From NCBI GenBank assembly GCA_945890705.1, contig CAMDCY010000015.1, forward strand, positions 1 through 32,795: a stretch of 32,795 bases of DNA, written 5' to 3'. Origin of the DNA: Hydrogenophaga intermedia. GTDB taxonomy: Bacteria > Pseudomonadota > Gammaproteobacteria > Burkholderiales > Burkholderiaceae_C. Shown piece by piece: positions 14,939 to 23,896 of this stretch. The notes under the pieces were generated by a model. That model was not told the DNA's origin and searched no databases. It saw only the letters and a list, made by a program, of their open reading frames with translations. Numbering within the stretch: the stretch's first letter is position 1; each line of letters starts with the position of its first letter. The position numbers were made by a program, and so were the translations under genes.

Positions 14939-16402
14939 GTGATCACCAGTCTTTTCCCGGTTTTGTCGGTGTTCTCCCGGGTCATCGTGGCTTTTGCCCT
15001 GACGTTTTTGGTGCCGCTGGTTTGGGCTTGGTTCTTGGACCACCGCGACCATGTCACGGTTTGGGCGGTGGGTTTTGCGGTGACCTTGATCAGTGGCGCG
15101 GTGTTGTGGCGCTTGACGCAGCGCCACCGCCGTGAACTCTTGGCCAAAGATGGTTTTGTGTTGGTCAATTTGGTGTGGATCGTGTTGCCCGCGTATGCGG
15201 CGGTACCGCTTATGTTCACCGTGCCCGACATCACTTGGAGCAAAGCCTATTTCGAGGCCATGAGCGCACTGACCGCCACCGGCTCTACGGCCTTGTCGGG
15301 CTTGGATGATTTGCCGGTGTCGGCCAACGTGTGGCGTTGTTTCCTACAGCTCATCGGTGGTTTGGGCATCATGCTCTTGGTGGTGGCGGTGCTGCCTTTG
15401 CTGGGTTTGGGTGGCATGCAAATTTACAAAGCCGAAACACCGGGCCCCATGAAAGATACCAAATTCACCCCGCGCATCGCCGAGACCGCGCGCGGCCTGT
15501 GGGTGGTGTATTTCTCCTTTTCGGCGGCGTGTTTCTTGGCCTACCGCTGGGCGGGCATGTCGTGGGCCGATGCGTTCATGCACATGTGTACCACCATGGG
15601 TCTGGGCGGTTTTTCTTCGCACGACGCCAGCTTCGGTTACTTCAATTCTCCGCTGATCGAGGCCGTGGCCGTGGTCTTCATGGCCTTGGCGGGCATCAGT
15701 TTTTTGCGTTACTTCATGGTGATCCGCTCACGCTCTTTGCGCCCCTTGAGTACCGACCGGGAAATCCGTTCTTACTTCACGGTGTTGGCGGTGGCGATCT
15801 TGTTGATGGCGGTCTTGTTGTGGTCGCATGGCACCTACGACACATGGCAAGAGGCTTTGCGCTACAGCGCCTTCCAAGTGGTGTCCTTGGCCACCACCAC
15901 CGGCTACGCTTCGACCGATTACATGCTGTGGCCCGTCTTTGCGCCGGTGTTCTTGATGTTCTTGGGCTGTTTCGTGTCTTGTGCCGGATCCACAGGTGGT
16001 GGCATCAAGCTCGTGCGCATGATCATGCTGATCAAACAAGCGCGGCGCGAATTGGTTCGCATCATCCACCCGCGCGTGGTCAACCCAGTCACCATGGGGC
16101 AAACGATTTTGCCCATGTCGGTGATGACCGCGGTCTTGGGCTTCATGTTGATTTACGGTGGCAGCATCGTGAGCCTGAGCATGTTGCTGTTGCTCTCGGG
16201 CATGGACGTGAGCACGGCGTTCTCGGCCGTGGTGGCCACCATCAACAACATCGGCCCCGGCTTGGGTGAGATCGGCCCAGCGGGCAACTTTGGGAGCTTG
16301 AGTCCGTTCCAGTTGTGGGTCTTGACCTTCTCGATGTTGCTGGGACGTTTGGAGCTGCTTACCGTTTTGGTCTTGTTCACCGCCCAGTTCTGGCGCAAAT
16401 AA
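14939..16402 (+). CDS. trkH: Trk potassium uptake channel subunit TrkH
   Basis: TrkH is the membrane pore of the Trk system, a SKT-family K+ transporter. The 487-residue protein shows four selectivity-filter loops with their conserved glycines: TGST (114-117), GLGGF (221-225), TTGYAS (320-325) and NIGPGLG (438-444 or so). The membrane helices lie around and between them. The start is placed at GTG 14939 because AGGAAG (14927-14932) is a well-spaced Shine-Dalgarno sequence. The alternative TTG at 14909 would overlap the trkA stop but has no ribosome-binding site and adds a polar, basic leader. It sits in the trkA transcript and is followed after 14 bp by a rhodanese gene. Confidence 0.95.
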   Translation: MITSLFPVLSVFSRVIVAFALTFLVPLVWAWFLDHRDHVTVWAVGFAVTLISGAVLWRLTQRHRRELLAKDGFVLVNLVWIVLPAYAAVPLMFTVPDITWSKAYFEAMSALTATGSTALSGLDDLPVSANVWRCFLQLIGGLGIMLLVVAVLPLLGLGGMQIYKAETPGPMKDTKFTPRIAETARGLWVVYFSFSAACFLAYRWAGMSWADAFMHMCTTMGLGGFSSHDASFGYFNSPLIEAVAVVFMALAGISFLRYFMVIRSRSLRPLSTDREIRSYFTVLAVAILLMAVLLWSHGTYDTWQEALRYSAFQVVSLATTTGYASTDYMLWPVFAPVFLMFLGCFVSCAGSTGGGIKLVRMIMLIKQARRELVRIIHPRVVNPVTMGQTILPMSVMTAVLGFMLIYGGSIVSLSMLLLLSGMDVSTAFSAVVATINNIGPGLGEIGPAGNFGSLSPFQLWVLTFSMLLGRLELLTVLVLFTAQFWRK

Positions 16403-16416
16403 ACCCCGGAGTCCCC

Positions 16417-16848
16417 ATGCCCATCACCAAAGGTTCCCAAGCACTGGTGGACGAGGCCATGGCCCAAGTCACCACCCACAGCGTCGACGAGATCCGTGCG
16501 CGCTTGAACGACCCTGCGGTGCAGATCGTGGATATCCGCGATGTGCGCGAGCTCGAGCGCGAGGGCACCTTGCCCGGCGCGCTGCTGGCGCCACGGGGCA
16601 TGTTGGAGTTTTGGGTCGACCCTGCTTCCCCCTATTTCAAGCCGGTGTTCGCCGATGAGGCCAAGACCTTCGTCTTGTTCTGCGGGGCCGGTTGGCGCAG
16701 TGCCTTGGCCACCAAAACGCTGATGGACATGGGCATGAGCAATGTGGCGCATATCGATGGCGGTTTTGCCGCCTGGAAACAAGCCGAAGCACCCGTGGTC
16801 ACCTTGGCGCAGCACAAGGCCGAGAGCGTGGCCCGCCCAGCGTTGTGA
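16417..16848 (+). CDS. Rhodanese-like domain protein
   Basis: This is a single-domain rhodanese of 143 residues. The cysteine active-site loop CGAGWRS (89-95, Cys89) is intact, preceded by VDIRDVREL (about 38-46), where the CH2A-type Asp/Arg lie, and followed by HIDGGFAAW. Sulfurtransferase activity is therefore likely, but the donor and acceptor are unknown. No signal peptide is present, so it is probably cytoplasmic. The start is ATG 16417 with GGAG (16408-16411) upstream. Its stop overlaps the next gene start as GTGA (16845-16848), suggesting coupling with the YchJ-like protein. Confidence 0.9.
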   Translation: MPITKGSQALVDEAMAQVTTHSVDEIRARLNDPAVQIVDIRDVRELEREGTLPGALLAPRGMLEFWVDPASPYFKPVFADEAKTFVLFCGAGWRSALATKTLMDMGMSNVAHIDGGFAAWKQAEAPVVTLAQHKAESVARPAL

Positions 16849-17237
16849 ACCCTGCGCCCTGTCCGTGTGGTCGCTGCGATGCCAAGGGGCGTGCGCTGTC
16901 CTTGGCAGACTGCTGCGTGCCGCTGCACCAAGGACAGCCAGCCCTCGACGCTGAGCGCCTCATGCGCTCGCGCTACAGCGCCTTTGTGTTGGGGCTTACC
17001 GAATACCTGTTGCTCACTTGGCACCCCAGTACCCGTCCGGAGTCCGTCGAGTTGGAGCCCGGTGCGCACTGGTTGGGCCTGGAGATCAAAGACCACCGGC
17101 TCACGGGCGCCGACAGGGCCGAAGTGACGTTCGTGGCGCGCTTTCGCGTGGCCGGCCGAGCCGTTCGGCAACACGAAAATAGCCGTTTTGTGCGCGAAGG
17201 TGGGTACTGGTTGTATGTGGATGGAGACGTGTGCTGA
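16845..17237 (+). CDS. YchJ-like protein (UPF0225) with SEC-C-type cysteines
   Basis: This 130-residue protein starts at GTG 16845 inside the rhodanese stop codon. The N-terminus carries CPCGRC and then CC (Cys6, Cys8, Cys11, Cys23, Cys24), similar to the SEC-C metal-binding motif. Next is the family block RLMRSRYSAFVLG (38-50) and a cystatin/NTF2-like remainder ending in a Tyr-Trp-rich strand. The YchJ family function is unknown. The spacing to the downstream HAD gene is 16 bp, so the three small genes after trkH likely share one message. Confidence 0.85.
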   Translation: MNPAPCPCGRCDAKGRALSLADCCVPLHQGQPALDAERLMRSRYSAFVLGLTEYLLLTWHPSTRPESVELEPGAHWLGLEIKDHRLTGADRAEVTFVARFRVAGRAVRQHENSRFVREGGYWLYVDGDVC

Positions 17238-17253
17238 ACGCGCCGGGGTAAGC

Positions 17254-17919
17254 ATGACATTTGACGCTGTGTTGTTCGATTGTGATGGGGTGCTGGTTGA
17301 CAGCGAGGCCATCACCTGTGGGGTCTTGCGCGACATGTTCGAAGAGCAGGGCTGGCGCATGGGTCTGGACGAATGCATGCAGCGTTTTGTCGGCCACACC
17401 GTCAAAAGCCAGCGCGCACTCATCGAGGCCAACACCGGCGTGCCGCTCACCGACGATTGGTTGCAGCAATTTTTTGAGCGGCGCAACGAGCGCTTGCAGC
17501 GCAGCATCACCGCCATCGACGGTGTGCACGCGGCCGTGGCCCATGCGCACGAGCGCTGCGAAGGGCGCATTGCCGTGGCGTCTGGGGCCGATCGGTTCAA
17601 GGTCGAGATGATGTTGGCGCAGGTCGGGCTGCTGTCATTTTTTGAGGGCCGGATTTTCAGCGGACACGAGATGCCGCGCAGCAAACCCCACCCCGATGTC
17701 TATTTGGCCGCCGCGGCCCACTTGCAGGTGGACCCCGCGCGATGCTTGGTGGTGGAAGACACCACCGTGGGCATCACCGCCGGGGTGGCCGCGGGGGCCA
17801 CGGTCTGGGCTTACGCCCCGCCGGGCGTGGACACCGAGGCTTTGCGCCAAGCCGGCGCGCGGGCACTGTTTGCGCACATGGACGGTTTGCGCTGGGGCGC
17901 TTCAGCGGGTCAGGCTTGA
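17254..17919 (+). CDS. HAD-superfamily phosphatase, beta-phosphoglucomutase-like subgroup
   Basis: This 221-residue hydrolase has all four HAD motifs: motif I FDCDGVLVDSE with Asp9 and Asp11, motif II Ser110 (VASGA), motif III Lys144 (SKPHPDVY), and motif IV Glu168/Asp169 (VVEDTTVGI). The cap inserted after motif I (about residues 17-85) is helical, as in beta-phosphoglucomutase, phosphoglycolate phosphatase and YniC-type sugar-phosphate phosphatases. The substrate is not determinable here. The start is ATG 17254 with GGGG just upstream; an earlier in-frame ATG at 17188 lies within the preceding gene. Its 3' end overlaps the convergent fdsD by 18 bp. Confidence 0.9.
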   Translation: MTFDAVLFDCDGVLVDSEAITCGVLRDMFEEQGWRMGLDECMQRFVGHTVKSQRALIEANTGVPLTDDWLQQFFERRNERLQRSITAIDGVHAAVAHAHERCEGRIAVASGADRFKVEMMLAQVGLLSFFEGRIFSGHEMPRSKPHPDVYLAAAAHLQVDPARCLVVEDTTVGITAGVAAGATVWAYAPPGVDTEALRQAGARALFAHMDGLRWGASAGQA

Positions 17920-18150
17920 GGCGCTGGGGCGCAACTCGGCGGCGTGGCGCGTCAAGGCCTCGTGGACCAAGGGCATCAGGGTGGCGGCCTGTGGGGTCGG
18001 CAGGGCATCGAGCATGGCTTGGCGCATGGGTGGGGCCCAGAACTTTTTGATGTGGGTGGCGATGCTCTCGCAGGCCTCGTTTCGATCTGGGTAGGCCGAA
18101 AAAAATTGGCCGATTTGGTTGGCCATGCCGATGAGGTGTTGAACGTCCAT
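17902..18150 (-). CDS. fdsD: NAD-dependent formate dehydrogenase delta subunit
   Basis: This 82-residue FdsD-type protein, recognised by MANQIGQFFSAYPDR, a helix ending IATHIKKFWAPPMR, and its place at the end of fdsGBA-fdhD. In Rhodobacter and Cupriavidus the small FdsD binds near FdsA and is needed for a stable, active enzyme. It begins 9 bp after fdhD with no strong ribosome-binding site. The last 18 bp overlap the convergent HAD gene. Confidence 0.9.
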   Translation of the reverse strand: MDVQHLIGMANQIGQFFSAYPDRNEACESIATHIKKFWAPPMRQAMLDALPTPQAATLMPLVHEALTRHAAELRPSASSLTR

Positions 18151-18159
18151 GGTGGGTGC

Positions 18160-18927
18160 CTAAACGGAAAGGGGTTGGGGTGTCAGGCGCAGGCTGTGGC
18201 TGTACCGGGTGCAGCGATCGCGCCGGATCAGGCCCACGAGCACCAAGTTATGGGCTTGCGCCATTTCCACGGCGAGGGCCGTGGGGGCTGAGACCGCAGC
18301 CAAGACGCCTGCGCCACTTTGCAAGGTTTTCTGCACCATCTCAAAGCTGGCGCGGCTGGTGATGCAGACAAAACCCTGCGCCATGTCTTGCTGGCTTTTG
18401 CGCAAGGCGCCGATGAGTTTGTCCAAGGCGTTGTGCCGCCCCACATCTTCTCGCACGCAGACGATGTCACCAGCCATGTTGGCCCAGGCGGCGGCGTGGG
18501 TGGCCCCGGTGCGAAGTTTCTCGGGTTGGTGATCGCGCAGCAGGGCGTGCGCGCGCAGCAGGGCTTCTTCGGTCAAGACCACGTCGGGGGCCTGGGGCAC
18601 GGCCATGCGAACTTGCTCCAAGCGCTCAGCCCCGCACAAGCCGCAGCCCGTGCGACCGGCCATGGCGCGGCGCCGTTCCTTGAGCTGGTATTCGGCCGCC
18701 GCGGCCACTTGCAGGCGCACCTCGATGCCTTGGGGCAGCACCTCGTGTTCGACCTCGTAGAGCTGTGAGGGACCCTCGATCAGGCCCTCGGTCAAGGCAA
18801 AACCCAAGGCGAAGTCTTCCAAGTCGGTGGGGGTGGCCATCATCACGGCGTGAGAAATGCCATTGACCACGAAGGCCACGGGCACCTCCTCGGCCAAGGC
18901 CAGACCCGCGCCGTTTGGCTCATTCAT
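18160..18927 (-). CDS. fdhD: Formate dehydrogenase sulfurtransferase FdhD (FdsC)
   Basis: FdhD/FdsC brings sulfur and the bis-MGD cofactor to the formate dehydrogenase alpha subunit. The 255-residue protein shows the family N-terminal block EEVPVAFVVNGISHAVMMATP, the conserved CGLCG loop (Cys95 and Cys98) whose cysteines take part in sulfur transfer in E. coli FdhD, and DIVCVREDVGRHNALDKLIG. The start is ATG 18927, overlapping the fdsA stop as ATGA (18924-18927). The frame is open further upstream, but only inside fdsA. It is the fourth gene of the fds operon. Confidence 0.94.
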   Translation of the reverse strand: MNEPNGAGLALAEEVPVAFVVNGISHAVMMATPTDLEDFALGFALTEGLIEGPSQLYEVEHEVLPQGIEVRLQVAAAAEYQLKERRRAMAGRTGCGLCGAERLEQVRMAVPQAPDVVLTEEALLRAHALLRDHQPEKLRTGATHAAAWANMAGDIVCVREDVGRHNALDKLIGALRKSQQDMAQGFVCITSRASFEMVQKTLQSGAGVLAAVSAPTALAVEMAQAHNLVLVGLIRRDRCTRYSHSLRLTPQPLSV

Positions 18928-21806
18928 TTGCCCACCACTTCCACGCTGGGCTGTTGGGCCTGGGCCAACAAGCCCAATTGGTCTTGGTTGAAGCGGCGGT
19001 AGTTTTGCTGCCACTGCGAGGGCTGGCTGACCGCCACCACCTGCACCGCCGTGACCTTGTACTCAGGACAGTTGGTCGCCCAGTCGGAGGCGTCGGTGGT
19101 GATCACGTTGGCGCCCGATTCGGGGAAGTGAAAGGTGGTGTAGACCACGCCAGCTTGCATGCGCTCGCTCACCAAGGCGCGCAACACGGTGCGGCCCGCG
19201 CGGCTCTCGATGCCCACCCAATCGGCGTCTTTGATGCCGCGCTCTTGGGCGTCGTGCGGGTGGATTTCCAGCACGTCTTCGTCGTGCCAAGCATTGTTGG
19301 CTGTGCGCCGGGTTTGCGCGCCCACGTTGTATTGCGACAAGATCCGACCCGTGGTGAGCAAGAGCGGGAAAGCGCGGGTGACTTTCTCGGAGGACGCCAC
19401 GTATTGGGTGGGGAAAAACTTGCCTTTGCCTCGCACAAAACGGCCCACGTGCATGATGGACATGCCCGCGTCGGGTGTTTGGTCGTTGCATGGCCATTGC
19501 AGGCTGGTGTGCTCGTCAATCTTGGCGTAGCTCACACCCGAAAAACTGGGCGTGAGTGCCGAAATTTCTTTCATCACGTCTTCGGGGTGTGCGTAGTGCA
19601 TCTCATGGCCCAGCGAGTTGGCCAGCTTGACCGTGACTTCCCAATCGGCCAAGCCCGCCAAAGGCGGCATGGCTTGGCGCACACGAGAAATGCGGCGTTC
19701 GGCGTTCGTGAAGGTGCCGTCTTTTTCCAAGAACGAGGAGCCGGGTAAAAACACGTGCGCGTATTTGGCAGTCTCATTCAAGAAGATGTCTTGAACGATG
19801 ACGCACTCCATGGCGGACAAGGCGGCCGCCACGTGTTGGGTGTCGGGGTCCGATTGGACGATGTCCTCGCCTTGGCAGTACAGCCCCAAGAACTTCCCGT
19901 CCAAAGCGGCGTCCAGCATGTTGGGGATGCGCAAGCCGGGTTCTGGGCTGATGCTCACGCCCCAAGCGCCTTCGAACAGTTGGCGCGTGGTGGTGTCGGA
20001 GATGTGGCGGTAGCCGGGCAGCTCGTGCGGGAAGCTGCCCATGTCACACGCGCCCTGCACGTTGTTCTGGCCGCGCAGCGGGTTCACGCCCACGCCTTCA
20101 CGACCCACCATGCCGCAGGCCATGGCCAAATTGGCGATGCCCATGACCATGGTGGAGCCTTGTGAGTGTTCGGTCACACCCAGTCCGTAGTAAATGGCCG
20201 AGTTCGGTCCGGCGGCGTACAAACGCGCGGCGGCACGCACCTCGGCGGCGGGCACGCCCGTGACAGCCTCGAAGGCCTCGGGCGAGTTCTCTTCTTGTGA
20301 GACAAAGTCGCACCAAGCTTGAAAGCTCTTGTCATCGCAACGCTCGGCCACGTAATCGGTGGCCACCAAGCCTTCGGTCACCACCACATGGGCCATGGCG
20401 GTGATCAGGGCCACGTTGGTGCCAGGACGCAAGGCCAAGTGGTGCGCGGCCTGGATGTGGGGGCCACTGACCAAATCGATTTTTCGCGGGTCGGCCACGA
20501 TCAGTTGGGCGCCTTGGCGCAAGCGGCGCTTCATGCGCGAGGCAAAGACGGGGTGGGCGTCGCTGGGGTTGGCGCCGATCACCAAGATCACATCGGCTTG
20601 TTCCACCGACTTGAAGGTTTGTGTGCCGGCCGATGTGCCGAAGGTTTGTCCCAGTCCATAGCCGGTGGGGGAGTGGCAGACCCGCGCGCAGGTGTCGACG
20701 TTGTTGGTGTTGAAGGCCGCGCGCACGAGCTTTTGCACCAAGTAGGTTTCTTCGTTGGTGCAGCGAGAAGAGGTGATGCCACCGACCGAGTCTTTGCCAT
20801 GCTGAGCTTGGATACGTTTGATTTCGGACGCGGCGTGTTGGATGGCCTCGTCCCAGCTCACCTCTTTCCATGGTTCGGTGATCTTGGCGCGGATCATGGG
20901 CTGGGTGATGCGGTCTTGGTGCGTGGCGTAGCCCCAAGCAAAACGGCCCTTCACACAGGAGTGGCCTTCGTTGGCTTTCCCGTCTTTCCAGGGGACCATG
21001 CGCACCACGGTGTTGCCTTTCATCTCGGCCTTGAAGCCGCAACCCACGCCGCAGTAGGCGCAGGTGGTGATCAGGCTGTGCTCGGGTTGGCCGAGTTCGA
21101 TGATGGATTTTTCTTGCAAGGTGGCGGTCGGACACGCTTCGACGCAGGCGCCGCAAGAAACACACTCACTGTCCATGAAGGGCTGGTCTTGACCGGCGGA
21201 CACACGACTCTCAAAACCCCGGCCCGAAATGGTCAGGGCAAACGTGCCTTGTGTTTCTTCGCAAGCGCGAACACAGCGGTTGCACACGATGCATTTGCTG
21301 GGGTCGTAGGTGAAGTAGGGGTTGCTTTCGTCCTTGGCCATGTCGCAGTGGTGCTCGCCCGCGGCGGCTCCCACGCCGTAGCGCACGTTGCGCAAACCAG
21401 TCACGCCGGCCATGTCTTGCAGCTCGCAGTTGCCGTTGGCGCTGCAGGTCAGGCAGTCCAGTGGGTGGTCGGAGATGTAGAGCTCCATGACCCCTTTGCG
21501 CAGGTCCTGCAGTTTCGGGGTTTGTGTGCGCACCACCATGCCCGCTTCGGCGGGCGTGGTGCAAGAAGCTGGGAAGCCTTTGCGGCCTTCGATTTCCACC
21601 AAGCACAAACGGCAGGAGCCGAAGGGCTCCAAGCTGTCGGTGGCGCACAGCTTGGGCACTTGAATGCCGGCCTCTACGGCCGCACGCATCAGCGAGGTGC
21701 CTTTGGGCACTTGCACCGAGTAGCCGTCGATCTGCAAGGCCACGGTTTCGTCGGAGTGGACCGCCGGTGTGCCGTGATCGCGTTCTTGTTTGAGGTACAT
21801 CAGCAT
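18924..21806 (-). CDS. fdsA: NAD-dependent formate dehydrogenase alpha subunit (Mo-bis-MGD)
   Basis: FdsA oxidises formate to CO2 at a molybdenum centre and passes electrons to FdsB/FdsG. The 960-residue order is: 2Fe-2S domain (Cys54, 65, 68, 82), NuoG-like cluster (His114, Cys118, 121, 127), two 4Fe-4S clusters (Cys172/175/178/182 and 215/218/221/225), the 4Fe-4S of the molybdopterin domain (Cys249/252/256/284) and the Mo-bis-MGD domain to the end. The Mo ligand is cysteine, Cys377, followed by His378 in ARVCHSPTG, not selenocysteine. The start is ATG 21806 with AAGGAA 6 nt upstream overlapping the fdsB stop; an upstream TTG (21824) is less likely. Confidence 0.97.
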   Translation of the reverse strand: MLMYLKQERDHGTPAVHSDETVALQIDGYSVQVPKGTSLMRAAVEAGIQVPKLCATDSLEPFGSCRLCLVEIEGRKGFPASCTTPAEAGMVVRTQTPKLQDLRKGVMELYISDHPLDCLTCSANGNCELQDMAGVTGLRNVRYGVGAAAGEHHCDMAKDESNPYFTYDPSKCIVCNRCVRACEETQGTFALTISGRGFESRVSAGQDQPFMDSECVSCGACVEACPTATLQEKSIIELGQPEHSLITTCAYCGVGCGFKAEMKGNTVVRMVPWKDGKANEGHSCVKGRFAWGYATHQDRITQPMIRAKITEPWKEVSWDEAIQHAASEIKRIQAQHGKDSVGGITSSRCTNEETYLVQKLVRAAFNTNNVDTCARVCHSPTGYGLGQTFGTSAGTQTFKSVEQADVILVIGANPSDAHPVFASRMKRRLRQGAQLIVADPRKIDLVSGPHIQAAHHLALRPGTNVALITAMAHVVVTEGLVATDYVAERCDDKSFQAWCDFVSQEENSPEAFEAVTGVPAAEVRAAARLYAAGPNSAIYYGLGVTEHSQGSTMVMGIANLAMACGMVGREGVGVNPLRGQNNVQGACDMGSFPHELPGYRHISDTTTRQLFEGAWGVSISPEPGLRIPNMLDAALDGKFLGLYCQGEDIVQSDPDTQHVAAALSAMECVIVQDIFLNETAKYAHVFLPGSSFLEKDGTFTNAERRISRVRQAMPPLAGLADWEVTVKLANSLGHEMHYAHPEDVMKEISALTPSFSGVSYAKIDEHTSLQWPCNDQTPDAGMSIMHVGRFVRGKGKFFPTQYVASSEKVTRAFPLLLTTGRILSQYNVGAQTRRTANNAWHDEDVLEIHPHDAQERGIKDADWVGIESRAGRTVLRALVSERMQAGVVYTTFHFPESGANVITTDASDWATNCPEYKVTAVQVVAVSQPSQWQQNYRRFNQDQLGLLAQAQQPSVEVVGK

Positions 21807-21816
21807 GGCGGTTTCC

Positions 21817-23373
21817 TTATTCAACAGACGGCGCTGGCGCGCTCAAGCCAAAATCTTCGGGGTAATGGTTGAGGGCCGAGAGCACCGGGTAGGGCGTCAT
21901 GCCGCCCATGGCGCACAGGCTGCCGTGCTGCATGGTGTCGCACAAGTCCCGCAGCAGTTTCACGGGTTGGGTTTTGTCCGCGCTGCTGCGCAACCGGTCG
22001 ATGGTTTCCACGCCGCGCGTGGAGCCGATGCGGCAAGGCGTGCACTTGCCGCAACTCTCCAAGGCGCAGAAGGCCATGGCGTAGCGGGCGAGTTGGGCCA
22101 TGTCGGCGCTGTAGTCGTGCACCACGATGCCGCCGTGTCCCACGACCGCGCCGATGGCCGCGTAGGCCTCGTAGTCCAAGGGCGTATCCCATTGGGACTC
22201 CGGCACATAAGCCCCCAAGGGCCCACCGACTTGCACCGCTTTGATGGGGCGACCGCTGCGGCTGCCGCCGCCAAAGTCAAACATCAATTCGCGCAAGCTC
22301 AGGCCAAAAGCGCGCTCGACCAAACCGCCGTGGCGGATGTTGCCCGCGAGCTGGAAGGGCAGGGTGCCGGTGGAGCGACCCACGCCGAAGTTTTTGTAGA
22401 ACGCCGCGCCCTTGGCCAAGATCAGGGGCACGCTGCCCAAGGTGATCACGTTGTTGATCACGGTGGGCTTGCCGAACAAGCCCTCGATGGCCGGCAGTGG
22501 GGGCTTGGCCCGCACGATGCCGCGCTTGCCTTCGATGCTCTCGAGCATGGCCGTTTCTTCGCCGCACACGTACGAGCCCGCGGCTTTGCGCACCTGCAGT
22601 GCAAAGGACCGGCCGCTGCCCATGACATCGCGACCCAAAAAGCCCGCCGATTCGCACAGCGCGATCGCTTGCACCATGGTGGCGATGGCGTGTGGGTATT
22701 CGGAGCGGATGTAGATAAAACCTTGTGAGGCACCCACCGCCAAACCCGCGATGACCATGCCCTCGATCAGCATGAAGGGGTCACCCTCGAGGGTCATGCG
22801 GTCCGAGAAGGTGCCCGAATCCCCTTCGTCCGCGTTGCAAACCACGTATTTTTGCGTGGCAGCTGCACCCAAGACCGTGCGCCATTTGATGCCGGCCGGA
22901 AAGGCCGCGCCACCGCGACCCCGCAAGCCCGAGTCCAGCACGGTTTGAACCACCGCTTCGCTGGACAGCGACAGCGCTTGCTGCAAGCCTTGCCAGCCGC
23001 CGTGTGCGGCGTAGTCCTCCAAAGAGAGCGGACGCGTGATGCCCATGCGCGCAAAAGTCACGCGCTGTTGTTTAGCCAAAAACGGGATCTGATCGGTGGG
23101 GCCCAAGCACAAGGGGTGTGCGCCCCCGTGCAGGACATCGGCGTCCAAGAGCGAGGCGACGTCTTCGGGGCTCACTGGGCCGTAGGCGATGCGGCCTTGC
23201 TCGGTCTCTACCTCCAGCAAAGGCTCCAGCCAAAACAGGCCACGCGAGCTGTTGCGCTGCAGGTCCATCACCAAGCCACGCGCGGCCGCCTGGTTTTGGA
23301 GGGCATGTGCCACCTCATCGGCGCCCAAGGCCAATGCTGCAGAATCGCAGGGAATGAACACGCGCACGCTCAT
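21817..23373 (-). CDS. fdsB: NAD-dependent formate dehydrogenase beta subunit (FMN, NAD+ site)
   Basis: FdsB is the NuoF-like diaphorase subunit that reduces NAD+. The 518-residue protein has an N-terminal thioredoxin-like region without a cysteine cluster, usual for FdsB as far as I recall. It then has the FMN/NAD blocks GLRGRGGAAFPAG and CNADEGDSGTF, the GSYVCGEETAMLESIEG block and the 4Fe-4S motif ESCGKCTPCR. The start is ATG 23373, overlapping the fdsG stop as ATGA, with GGAGG well spaced upstream. The gap to fdsA is 10 bp. Confidence 0.97.
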   Translation of the reverse strand: MSVRVFIPCDSAALALGADEVAHALQNQAAARGLVMDLQRNSSRGLFWLEPLLEVETEQGRIAYGPVSPEDVASLLDADVLHGGAHPLCLGPTDQIPFLAKQQRVTFARMGITRPLSLEDYAAHGGWQGLQQALSLSSEAVVQTVLDSGLRGRGGAAFPAGIKWRTVLGAAATQKYVVCNADEGDSGTFSDRMTLEGDPFMLIEGMVIAGLAVGASQGFIYIRSEYPHAIATMVQAIALCESAGFLGRDVMGSGRSFALQVRKAAGSYVCGEETAMLESIEGKRGIVRAKPPLPAIEGLFGKPTVINNVITLGSVPLILAKGAAFYKNFGVGRSTGTLPFQLAGNIRHGGLVERAFGLSLRELMFDFGGGSRSGRPIKAVQVGGPLGAYVPESQWDTPLDYEAYAAIGAVVGHGGIVVHDYSADMAQLARYAMAFCALESCGKCTPCRIGSTRGVETIDRLRSSADKTQPVKLLRDLCDTMQHGSLCAMGGMTPYPVLSALNHYPEDFGLSAPAPSVE

Positions 23374-23852
23374 GGGGCACCTCCGGCCACGGTCAAGAGC
23401 CGTTGGAGTTTGGACGGGTCCATCCGGGCGTGCAGGCGATCGCCGATTTGCACCGCGGGTGAGGACGCACACAGGCCCAGGCAGTACACCGACTCCAAGG
23501 TGAAGCGCCCATCGGCACTGGTCTCGTGCTCAGCGCAACCCAGGCTCGCTTGGGCTTGGGCCATGAGCGCTTCGCTGCCACAGGCTTGGCAAGACTCGGC
23601 TCGGCAAATTTGAACCACGTGTTGGCCCGGGGCTTCGGTGCGAAAGTGGTGGTAGTAGCTGATGACACCATGCACCTCGGCGCGCGAGAGGTTCATGGCT
23701 TGGGCGATGAGCGGCACGGCATCGGCGGGCACAAAGCCTCTGTGGTCTTGGATGGCGTGCAGCAATGGCAACAAACCACCGGCTTGTCCTTGGTGTTGCG
23801 TCAAAAGCGGTTGGAGCCAGGTCCAGTCGTTGGAGTCAGGGGCGTGGTGCAT
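23370..23852 (-). CDS. fdsG: NAD-dependent formate dehydrogenase gamma subunit (2Fe-2S)
   Basis: FdsG is the NuoE-like thioredoxin-fold subunit carrying one 2Fe-2S cluster that relays electrons to FdsB. The 160-residue protein shows Cys83/Cys88 (CRAESC) and Cys124/Cys128 (CLGLC), and a helical N-terminal half with EVHGVISYYHHF. It is the first gene of the operon. No Shine-Dalgarno sequence is obvious before the ATG, but a promoter lies about 45 bp upstream. No regulator gene (fdsR type) is adjacent; the divergent neighbour is a hydrolase. Confidence 0.96.
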   Translation of the reverse strand: MHHAPDSNDWTWLQPLLTQHQGQAGGLLPLLHAIQDHRGFVPADAVPLIAQAMNLSRAEVHGVISYYHHFRTEAPGQHVVQICRAESCQACGSEALMAQAQASLGCAEHETSADGRFTLESVYCLGLCASSPAVQIGDRLHARMDPSKLQRLLTVAGGAP

Positions 23853-23896
23853 GAGTGACGTGTGAAATCAACGGCCGGATGGTCGCATTCAAGATG

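Noticed and set aside
20666-20700. Possible selenocysteine site in the formate dehydrogenase
   Set aside because: The metal-ligand codon of FdsA is a cysteine codon followed by His in ARVCHSP; there is no in-frame TGA and no SECIS needed.
20319-21872. Open frame of 517 codons on the plus strand across fdsA
   Set aside because: Antisense to fdsA, no recognisable motifs, composition dominated by Gly, Ala, His and Val.
21817-22000. Missing cysteine cluster in the N-terminal FdsB domain taken as a defect
   Set aside because: FdsB proteins usually have this thioredoxin-like region without a cluster; the 2Fe-2S cluster of this type is in FdsG.
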